A DNA stretch of 6,131 bases from positions 1 to 6,131 of the forward strand of contig CAZELR010000138.1 in assembly GCA_964513075.1 (NCBI GenBank), written 5' to 3'. Each line of letters begins with the position of its first letter. Position 1 is the stretch's first letter. Source of the stretch: DAOUBP01 sp964513075 (GTDB lineage: Bacteria > Chloroflexota > Anaerolineae > CG2-30-64-16). The notes below the pieces were generated by a model. It was not told the origin of the DNA. It ran no database searches and saw nothing but the letters and a program-made list of their open reading frames with translations. Position numbers and translations under genes: made by a program. Below, one piece after another: positions 1 to 5,047 of this stretch.

Positions 1-1
1 G

Positions 2-607
2 GTCAGCTTCAGCACCAACAACACCTCGGTTTATGACAAAACCTTCAATGCGCGCTTCCGCGTATATGCCTCGGCGCAAGCGCTGGGTCCGGACGCGGCG
101 CCTGAGGCGGCGCCAGTGCCGTTCGGCGGCGTGACCGACGGCGAGGTGGAGGACTACACCTGGTACTTCTTGCCGTTATCGGTGGACCTGGCCTCTTTCA
201 CCGCCGACGCGACCTCCGCTGGCGTGACGCTGGCGTGGGAGACCGTGAGTGAGGTCGAGAACGTAGGGTTCAACGTATACCGCGCGGACTCAGAGGCGGG
301 ACCGTGGACGCAGATCAACGAGATTCTGATCCCGGCCGCGACGCCCGGCTCGGCGCAGGGTAACGTGTACACCTGGACCGATGCGACCACCCTGGCCGCC
401 GGGACGACCTGGTACATGCTGGAGGACGTGGACCTGAACGGGACCGCGACGCGGCATGAGCCGGTGAGCGTGACGGTGACCGAGCCGAACGCGGTAGGGC
501 TGGCGGGGTTCGGGGCGGCCCCTGTGTCCGCCACGCTGCCGGCGCTGGCCGGGCTGGCCGCGCTGGCAGCCCTGGCGAGCGCAGGGCTGCGGCGGCGAAA
601 GCGATAG
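2..607 (+). CDS. 3' end of a secreted surface protein: GEVED domain end, Fn3-like domain, C-terminal membrane/sorting tail (5' truncated)
   Basis: The reading frame is open from the left edge and ends at TAG 605-607, giving 201 visible residues; the start lies outside the window. Residues 1-56 are the end of a GEVED domain, with the signature GEVEDYTWYF at 47-56. Residues about 58-159 form an Fn3-like domain with the landmarks LASFTA, LAWETVSE, GFNVYR and WYMLEDVDLNG. The last part is a hydrophobic helix (about 179-196) closed by RRRKR (197-201), which looks like a stop-transfer or exosortase-type sorting tail. The visible portion is paralogous to the C-terminus of the carboxypeptidase at 1180-4776: 103 of 120 residues are identical from GEVED to PNAVG, and the last 44 are all identical. 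The lost N-terminal part may be another hydrolase or adhesin, but nothing here shows which. No catalytic residues are visible. No U-tract terminator follows the stop. Confidence 0.9.
   Translation, partial: VSFSTNNTSVYDKTFNARFRVYASAQALGPDAAPEAAPVPFGGVTDGEVEDYTWYFLPLSVDLASFTADATSAGVTLAWETVSEVENVGFNVYRADSEAGPWTQINEILIPAATPGSAQGNVYTWTDATTLAAGTTWYMLEDVDLNGTATRHEPVSVTVTEPNAVGLAGFGAAPVSATLPALAGLAALAALASAGLRRRKR
344..513 (+). repeat. Direct repeat copy 1 (170 bp, shared tail cassette)
   Basis: This stretch matches 4516-4685 at a constant offset of 4172 with six mismatches (positions 361, 366, 397, 469, 496, 500). It includes an uninterrupted identical run of 71 bp at 398-468. The 204 bp just upstream (140-343) have 39 mismatches against their counterpart, and identity is lost after 513. 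It encodes the second half of the Fn3-like domain and the pre-helix motif TEPNAVG-AGFG. Confidence 0.92.
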
Positions 608-733
608 CCGGACACGGAAGGAATTAGGAATCGAGGCTTTAGCCGGTCAGGTGCAATGGGCGCGTGATGCGGGAAACCGGCTGACGGCATGTATGCCGCA
701 GCCTCGAGTCCGGGACATGTTTCAACCGCCAAG

Positions 734-835
734 ATGGTTACCCCTAATCCCTTCATCCCGGCTGCGCTCGGAACGGTTAGCGGGGATTGGGGGATTAGGG
801 GAAAGGCTTATGGTTACCCCTCATCTCCTAATCCC
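734..835. repeat. Nested direct and inverted repeats with competing pairings
   Basis: ATGGTTACCCCT occurs at 734-745 and again at 810-821 (12 of 12). CCCCTAATCCC at 741-751 is the perfect reverse complement of GGGATTAGGGG at 791-801. CCTAATCCC recurs at 827-835, so 791-799 can pair with either the upstream or the downstream arm. In RNA or single-stranded DNA the two hairpins would exclude each other. The composition is less GC-rich than the genes. It may be a decayed dispersed repeat or a structured 3' region; no function is assigned. Confidence 0.7.
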
Positions 836-843
836 GGCAATGC

Positions 844-928
844 ACAGGATAGAACAACGAATCAACGGGATTGAACGAATCGGCTCGGGGCATTCGATGA
901 ATCCTTGAGATTCGTTGTTCTATCATGT
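844..928. repeat. Long imperfect hairpin (perfect 16-bp inverted repeat at its base)
   Basis: GATAGAACAACGAATC at 848-863 is perfectly complementary to 909-924. The base extends three further pairs beyond one mismatch (844-846 with 926-928). Inside, GGATT 868-872 pairs with 900-904 and CGAAT 876-880 pairs with 892-896, leaving an 11-nt loop at 881-891. There is no T-run, so it is not an intrinsic terminator. No transposase-like reading frame lies inside. It could be a REP-like or miniature mobile element, or an RNA structure stabilising the upstream transcript. Confidence 0.75.
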
Positions 929-930
929 AT

Positions 931-994
931 CGCGAGATTCTTCGCTGGTGTCTCGCCGCAACGAGCGTTGAGTGGTTGACACGCTCAGAATGAC
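931..994. repeat. Degenerate copy of a dispersed intergenic repeat (GAGATTCTTCGCT ... CGCTCAGAATGACA)
   Basis: The ends GAGATTCTTCGCT (about 934-946) and CGCTCAGAATGACA (982-995) resemble, from memory, a palindromic intergenic repeat common in Chloroflexota and other environmental bacteria. In the usual form these two parts are nearly adjacent; here about 35 bases intervene. Within it, GAGCGT 963-968 pairs with ACGCTC 981-986. The identification rests on recall and is tentative. Confidence 0.4.
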
Positions 995-1070
995 AGAGTG
1001 GCACGCACCACACAACGACCCGCAGGTCGCCGCACCACGCAGTACGCCCCCCCCGAACGGCTTGCACGAT

Positions 1071-1099
1071 TTGGCACGCGCATGGCGAAGTGATACAAT
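1071..1099 (+). promoter_or_regulatory. Sigma-70-type promoter for the M14 carboxypeptidase gene
   Basis: A -35 box TTGGCA (1071-1076) and a -10 box TACAAT (1094-1099) are separated by exactly 17 bp, each matching consensus at five of six positions. Transcription would begin near 1105-1107, giving a leader of about 75 nt before the ATG at 1180. A C8 tract lies 16 bp upstream of the -35 box. Confidence 0.65.
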
Positions 1100-1133
1100 C
1101 GGATCGTTCAATCCGCTCTCATATTCGTTCTGC

Positions 1134-1164
1134 AGGGGCCGCGCCCCGCTGAATCGCGCCCCCT
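1134..1164 (+). promoter_or_regulatory. GC-rich leader hairpin just upstream of the ribosome site
   Basis: Bases 1134-1143 pair with 1155-1164 at nine of ten positions (one C-C mismatch), with loop 1144-1154. A smaller alternative, GGGGC/GCCCC at 1135-1139 and 1143-1147, competes with it. The larger stem ends three bases before the Shine-Dalgarno at 1168, so it could tune translation initiation or mRNA stability. It matches no riboswitch class I recognise. Confidence 0.45.
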
Positions 1165-1167
1165 GGC

Positions 1168-1175
1168 AAGAGAGG
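1168..1175 (+). promoter_or_regulatory. Ribosome binding site for the carboxypeptidase
   Basis: AAGAGAGG at 1168-1175 is purine-rich and lies four bases before ATG 1180, a rather short spacing. It supports this start, which is also the codon that places a complete signal peptide at the N-terminus. Confidence 0.6.
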
Positions 1176-1179
1176 TCCG

Positions 1180-4100
1180 ATGCGATCCCGTCTGTCGTTC
1201 CCGATCGTGACATTGCTGCTGCTGGCCCTGGTTTTGTCGCCCGGCCTGGCCGCCGGGGCCGGCGCCATGCCGGCTCATCCCGCGGCGCCAACCCCCGACG
1301 GCGTCTTCGTGGTCCGCATCTATTACAACACCGTCGAAGACAGCAAGCTCCTGCATGGCTTCGACCTCTTCGAGTACAACAACCAGGTGGAGCGCTACTT
1401 CCTGGCCGCGGTCGACCGTGCGGGCCTGAAACGCCTGGAGGCGCTGGGCTTCCGCACGGCGGTGGATGAGGCGGAGACGGCCAACTTCGCGCGGCTGAGC
1501 GTGCCGTGGGCGGAGGCGCCCGACACGATTCCCGGCTACTCCTGCTACCGCACGGTCGAGGAGACCTACGCGGCCGCGCAGGCGCTGGTGACCAGCCACC
1601 CGACCCTGGCGACCTGGATCGACGTGGGCAACTCGTGGGAGAAGAGCGCGGGCCAGTTGGACGGCTACGACATGATGGTGCTGAAGCTGACCAACTCGGC
1701 CATCACCGGCGCCAAGCCCAAGCTGTTCATCACCGCGTCGATCCATGCGCGCGAATACACCCCGGCCGAGACCGCCACCCGCTTCGCCGAGTATCTCGTC
1801 AACAACTACGGTGTGAACCCGGATGCCACCTGGATCCTGGACCATCACGAGATCCACCTGATGCTCCAGGCCAACCCTGACGGCCGCAAGGAGGCCGAAG
1901 GGGGTACGTCGTGGCGCAAGAACACCAACGAGAACTACTGCGGCGTCACCAGCTCAAGCCGCGGCGCGGACCTGAACCGCAACTACACCTTCAAGTGGGG
2001 CTGCTGCGGCGGGTCGAGCACCAGCGCGTGCGATGAAACCTACCGCGGCCCGACGGCCAGCTCGGAACCCGAGACCCAGGCCGTGCAGGCCTACATGGCC
2101 GCGATCTTCCCTGACCAGCGCGGAACAGGTGACACCGACGCCGCGCCCGCGGATGCCACCGGCATGTACATCGACCTCCACTCGTATGCCCAGTTGGTGT
2201 TGTGGCCGTGGGGCTGGACGAGCACCAACTCGCCCAACTTCACGCAGCTCCAGACGTTGGGACGTAAGCTCGCCTACTTCAACGGCTATACGCCGGAGAA
2301 ATCGTATACGCTGTACGCCACCGACGGCACGACGGACGACCACGCGTACGGCGTCTACGGCGTGGCATCCTACTGCATCGAGATGGGGACTGCGTTCTTC
2401 GAGTCGTGCAGCACCTTCGAGGGCACCACCTACCCCACCAACCTCCAGGCGCTGCTCTACGCGGCCAAGACGCCGCGCACGCCCTACATAACGCCGCTGG
2501 GGCCGGATGCGCTGAGCCTGGCGTTGTCGGCCAGCGCGGTCACCATCGGCGCGCCAACCACCCTGACCGCGACCATCAACGACACGCGCTACCTGCAGAC
2601 CAACGGCACTGAGCCAACGCAGAACATCGCCGCGGCCGAGTATTATGTCGACGTCCCGCCCTGGCAGACGGGCGCGGTGGCCCACGCGATGACGGCGGTG
2701 GACGGCAGCTTCAACAGCACGATCGAGAACGTGACGGCAAGCGTGAGCACGTCGACCCTGGCGCCGGGCAAGCACATCATCTTCGTGCGCGGCAAGGACG
2801 CCAACAACAACTGGGGCGCGTTCAGCGCGATCTTCCTGGAGACCCGGATGTTCACCATGACATCCACCAGCCAGGCCATTTGCGCACCGGCCAATGCAAC
2901 CTTCACGGTGGATGTGGGCTACGCGGCCAGCGTGACGCTGAGCGCGGCCGGCTACCCCGCGGGCGCCACGGCAGCCTTCGTGCCTAATCCGGTGACCGGC
3001 CCGGCCGCCAGCACGCTGACCATCGGGAACACGGGTGCGGCAGCCGCGGGCAGCTATACGATCAACGTGACCGGCAGCAGCGGCTCGTACAATCAGACCA
3101 CGCCGGTGCAGCTCGAAATCGCCAACGCTGTGCTGACGGGCCCCACCCTGGCAACGCCGCTGGATGGCAGCATGAACGCGGCCACGACGCCGACCTTGAC
3201 CTGGAACGCAGTGGCTGGCGCGGCCAGCTACACCCTCCAGATGGCGACCGATCCGGCGTTCAGCAGCCTGATCATCAACCAGGGCGGTCTGACCGCCACC
3301 AGCTACACGCCGGGCAGCGCGTTGAGCACCGACACGATGTACTACTGGCGCGTGACCGCGGTGAACGGCTGCGGCAGCAAGGTCTCGACGACCTGGGCGT
3401 TCCGGACCGCGGCAACGGGCTGCGTTACCCACACCAGCACCGACGTGCCCAAGACCGTACCGCCCAGCGGCACCTCTGGCACCACAACCTCCAACGTCAC
3501 GGTGCCCAGCGGCGGCGGAACCATTACCGACGTCAACGTCACAATTGGCCAGCTCACCCACACTTATGACGGAGACCTGAGCCTCTATATCCTGCACCCG
3601 GACAGCACGTCGGTTACGTTATCGACCAATAACGGTGGAAGCGGCGACAACTACACAAACACTGTCTTTGACGACGAAGCGACGACCAACATCACCTCCG
3701 GGTCGCCCCCCTTCACCGGCTCATACAAACCCGAGGGAAGCCTGGCGACGCTCGATGGCAAGCCCTCGGCCGGCACGTGGACGCTACGCATCGTGGACGG
3801 CTATACCGGTGACAGCGGCACGCTTACGGCATGGAGCCTAACCATCTGCGGCGCCGCGGCGTCGGCCACTGCCGACTACAGCGACTTGGCCAGCTCGTAC
3901 GGCGCGGCGTGGCACACGGGCTCGGGCGCGCTGCGGCTGGGGACGGCCTGGACCTCGGACACCAGCTTCACCGCAGGGCATGACGACGTCGGCAGCGGCG
4001 ATGCCAGCGATGATGGCGTGACGCGCGGCGCGTTCTCAACCTCAAACGGCATCGTCAACCTGACCGTGAACGGGGCGACGGGCTACGTGACCGGCTGGTT

Positions 4101-4776
4101 CGACTGGAACCAGGACGGCGACTTCAGCGATGCCGGCGAGCAGGTGTTCACCAACCAGGCGGTCGGCGCGGGGAGCACGATGCCGGTCACCTTCAGCACG
4201 GACGGCAACTCGGTCTACGGCAAGACCCTCAATGCGCGCTTCCGGGTTTACGCCTCGACGCAGACGCAGGGGCCGGACGCGGCGCCACTGGCGTACGGCG
4301 GCATAGCAAACGGCGAGGTGGAGGACTACACCTGGTACTTCTCGCCGTTGGCGGTGGAGCTGGCTTCCTTCACTGCCGAGACGACAGGTGCGGGTGTGAC
4401 GCTGGCGTGGGAGACGGTCTCTGAAACCGACAATACGGGGTTCAACGTCTACCGCAGCGGCTCCGAGGCGGGGTCGTGGACGCGGGTCAACGAGATGCTG
4501 ATCCCGGCCCTGACACCCGGCTCGGCGCAGGGGAACGCGTACACCTGGACCGATGCGACCACCCTGGCTGCCGGGACGACCTGGTACATGCTGGAGGACG
4601 TGGACCTGAACGGGACCGCGACGCGGCATGAGCCGGTGAGTGTGACGGTGACCGAGCCGAACGCGGTCGGGATGGCGGGGTTCGGCGGCTATAACAGCGG
4701 GTTGGCAGGATTATACGGATTGCTCGCGCTGGCCGCGACCGCACTCGCGGGGGTGGCAACGCGAAGGCGAAGGTAA
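1180..4776 (+). CDS. Secreted M14 zinc carboxypeptidase (carboxypeptidase T-like), multidomain, with P, GEVED and Fn3-like domains and a C-terminal membrane/sorting tail
   Basis: This 1198-residue exported metallocarboxypeptidase would remove C-terminal residues from extracellular peptides. It begins with a signal peptide (basic MRSR, hydrophobic core 8-25, likely cleavage near AGA 27-29), then a probable propeptide (about 31-106). The catalytic domain is about 107-436. Zinc ligands are H189 and E192 (HARE) and H334 (LHSYAQ). Substrate-binding residues are R191, R246 (WRKN), N266-R267 (DLNRNY) and Y379, and the catalytic Glu is E401. The segment DLNRN-KWGCCGGSS-ETYRG (264-290) closely matches carboxypeptidase T as I recall it. 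C254 and C284 lie where pancreatic carboxypeptidase A has a disulfide. After it come Ig-like regions (437-650), an Fn3-like domain (653-744), a proprotein-convertase P domain (748-890), a GEVED domain (897-1054) with a DxNxDxD calcium-type loop at 975-981, and an Fn3-like domain (1055-1157). A hydrophobic helix (about 1174-1194) is followed by RRRR. Own promoter and terminator suggest a monocistronic gene. The M14 assignment is firm; substrate is not known. Confidence 0.96.
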   Translation: MRSRLSFPIVTLLLLALVLSPGLAAGAGAMPAHPAAPTPDGVFVVRIYYNTVEDSKLLHGFDLFEYNNQVERYFLAAVDRAGLKRLEALGFRTAVDEAETANFARLSVPWAEAPDTIPGYSCYRTVEETYAAAQALVTSHPTLATWIDVGNSWEKSAGQLDGYDMMVLKLTNSAITGAKPKLFITASIHAREYTPAETATRFAEYLVNNYGVNPDATWILDHHEIHLMLQANPDGRKEAEGGTSWRKNTNENYCGVTSSSRGADLNRNYTFKWGCCGGSSTSACDETYRGPTASSEPETQAVQAYMAAIFPDQRGTGDTDAAPADATGMYIDLHSYAQLVLWPWGWTSTNSPNFTQLQTLGRKLAYFNGYTPEKSYTLYATDGTTDDHAYGVYGVASYCIEMGTAFFESCSTFEGTTYPTNLQALLYAAKTPRTPYITPLGPDALSLALSASAVTIGAPTTLTATINDTRYLQTNGTEPTQNIAAAEYYVDVPPWQTGAVAHAMTAVDGSFNSTIENVTASVSTSTLAPGKHIIFVRGKDANNNWGAFSAIFLETRMFTMTSTSQAICAPANATFTVDVGYAASVTLSAAGYPAGATAAFVPNPVTGPAASTLTIGNTGAAAAGSYTINVTGSSGSYNQTTPVQLEIANAVLTGPTLATPLDGSMNAATTPTLTWNAVAGAASYTLQMATDPAFSSLIINQGGLTATSYTPGSALSTDTMYYWRVTAVNGCGSKVSTTWAFRTAATGCVTHTSTDVPKTVPPSGTSGTTTSNVTVPSGGGTITDVNVTIGQLTHTYDGDLSLYILHPDSTSVTLSTNNGGSGDNYTNTVFDDEATTNITSGSPPFTGSYKPEGSLATLDGKPSAGTWTLRIVDGYTGDSGTLTAWSLTICGAAASATADYSDLASSYGAAWHTGSGALRLGTAWTSDTSFTAGHDDVGSGDASDDGVTRGAFSTSNGIVNLTVNGATGYVTGWFDWNQDGDFSDAGEQVFTNQAVGAGSTMPVTFSTDGNSVYGKTLNARFRVYASTQTQGPDAAPLAYGGIANGEVEDYTWYFSPLAVELASFTAETTGAGVTLAWETVSETDNTGFNVYRSGSEAGSWTRVNEMLIPALTPGSAQGNAYTWTDATTLAAGTTWYMLEDVDLNGTATRHEPVSVTVTEPNAVGMAGFGGYNSGLAGLYGLLALAATALAGVATRRRR
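4516..4685 (+). repeat. Direct repeat copy 2 (170 bp, shared tail cassette)
   Basis: This is the partner of 344-513, with 164 of 170 bases identical and no indels. It covers the same coding positions of the Fn3-like domain and pre-helix motif. Together the two copies flank essentially the whole carboxypeptidase gene in direct orientation, 4172 bp apart. Confidence 0.92.
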
Positions 4777-4803
4777 AAGGTTCAAGGTAAAAAAGTTCAA
4801 GGT
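4771..4803 (+). repeat. Short imperfect tandem repeat across the stop codon
   Basis: AGGTAAAAGGTTCA (4771-4784) is followed directly by AGGTAAAAAAGTTCA (4785-4799) and the start of a third unit, AGGTT. The first unit contains the TAA stop (4774-4776). It resembles the A/T-rich 'GTTCAAGGT' tandem filler that I recall from intergenic regions of GC-rich environmental genomes. It may have arisen by slippage. Confidence 0.6.
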
Positions 4804-4807
4804 TGGG

Positions 4808-4853
4808 AGAGACCGGGTTTCGACGCAATTGCGCCGGGACCCGGTCTTTTTTT
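4808..4853 (+). terminator. Intrinsic (Rho-independent) terminator of the carboxypeptidase gene
   Basis: AGACCGGGT at 4810-4818 pairs perfectly with ACCCGGTCT at 4839-4847. The stem can extend outward by a G-U and an A-T pair (4809-4848, 4808-4849). The 20-nt loop contains the palindrome CGCAATTGCG (4824-4833), which can form a small inner hairpin. Seven T residues (4847-4853) follow at once. It starts 31 bases after the stop codon, the expected place. Confidence 0.9.
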
Positions 4854-4889
4854 GAGCCAGACGCGATGGCGGTCCTGAAAGAGGCCGCT

Positions 4890-4935
4890 GCGCATCCTTC
4901 GACTGCGCACTGCGATGCTCCGCTCAGGATGCTCC
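4890..4935. repeat. Palindromic dispersed-type repeat (GCATCCTTCGACTGCG ... CGCTCAGGATGC)
   Basis: GCATCCT at 4892-4898 is complementary to AGGATGC at 4926-4932. The arms enclose GCGCACTGCGATGCTCCGC-type sequence. The form 'CATCCTTCGACT...CGCTCAGGATG' is one I recall as a very common dispersed intergenic palindrome in environmental bacterial genomes; that identification is from memory. It lies between the terminator and the next promoter, in neutral ground. Confidence 0.5.
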
Positions 4936-4957
4936 GCTTGGTTTTCCTTTCAATTTT

Positions 4958-4984
4958 TTGCTATTGCGCGCCGTATGGTAAGAT
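4958..4984 (+). promoter_or_regulatory. Probable extended -10 promoter for the downstream secreted protein gene
   Basis: TGG-TAAGAT (4976-4984) fits an extended -10 element (TGn followed by a four-of-six -10 box). A weak -35-like TTGCTA (4958-4963) sits 15 bp upstream, which is short; extended -10 promoters tolerate a poor -35. The start would be near 4991, leaving a leader of about 55 nt. Confidence 0.4.
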
Positions 4985-5035
4985 AAGGCCGAACCTCAGC
5001 GATGCAATCCACCCGTTGTTTTCATACAGTCCCAG

Positions 5036-5041
5036 AGGAGG
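5036..5041 (+). promoter_or_regulatory. Strong Shine-Dalgarno that decides between two adjacent ATGs
   Basis: A full AGGAGG at 5036-5041 lies three bases before ATG 5045 and six before ATG 5048. The normal spacing favours the second ATG, so translation more likely begins at 5048. The two starts differ by a single Met. Confidence 0.8.
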
Positions 5042-5047
5042 ACAATG

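Larger units (their letters stand above)
608..1179. other. 572-bp intergenic region with palindromes and the carboxypeptidase promoter
   Basis: I see no credible protein-coding gene here; the short frames have unnatural composition and no ribosome site. Just after the stop codon of the first gene is a 7-bp inverted repeat, AGCCGGT at 641-647 and ACCGGCT at 676-682. It is followed by a small hairpin at 685-698 (CGGCA / TGCCG, loop TGTA). Neither has a T-run, so neither is a convincing terminator. Next come a nested inverted-repeat patch (734-835), a long hairpin (844-928), a degenerate dispersed repeat (931-994) and a small CGACC/GGTCG hairpin (1016-1029). A run of eight C residues lies at 1047-1054, then the promoter at 1071-1099 and a structured leader. 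Confidence 0.75.

Noticed and set aside
676..698. Terminator for the first gene
   Set aside because: The hairpins at 641-682 and 685-698 are not followed by a T-run, so intrinsic termination is not supported.
641..700. Possible riboswitch or group II intron remnant around the AGCCGGT/ACCGGCT inverted repeat
   Set aside because: The GGGAAACCGG stretch faintly recalls cobalamin-riboswitch and group II intron core sequences. The flanking conserved boxes are missing and it lies downstream of a stop codon, not upstream of a gene.
154..756. Open frame on the - strand (200 codons)
   Set aside because: It is antisense to the conserved Fn3-like tail of the first gene and Ser/Ala/Pro-rich; a shadow frame.
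734..924. CRISPR array
   Set aside because: The repeats are only 9-12 bases, irregularly spaced and mostly inverted, with no regular spacers and no cas genes.
608..1179. tRNA or small insertion sequence in the intergenic region
   Set aside because: No cloverleaf with a TTCGAATCC-type arm was found, and no transposase fragment or target-site duplication could be identified around the inverted repeats.
972..1469. Open frame on the + strand overlapping the carboxypeptidase start
   Set aside because: It has no ribosome site, spans the promoter and leader, and continues out of frame through the signal peptide region with an Arg/Pro-rich product.
1108..1857. Open frame on the - strand (249 codons)
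   Set aside because: It overlaps the promoter, leader and catalytic domain coding region of the carboxypeptidase in antisense, with biased composition and no homology I recognise.
1954..3597. Long open frame on the - strand (547 codons)
   Set aside because: It lies wholly antisense to the M14 gene, whose motifs are intact. Its translation is Arg/Gly/Ala/His-rich with no recognisable domain, typical of antisense frames in GC-rich coding DNA.
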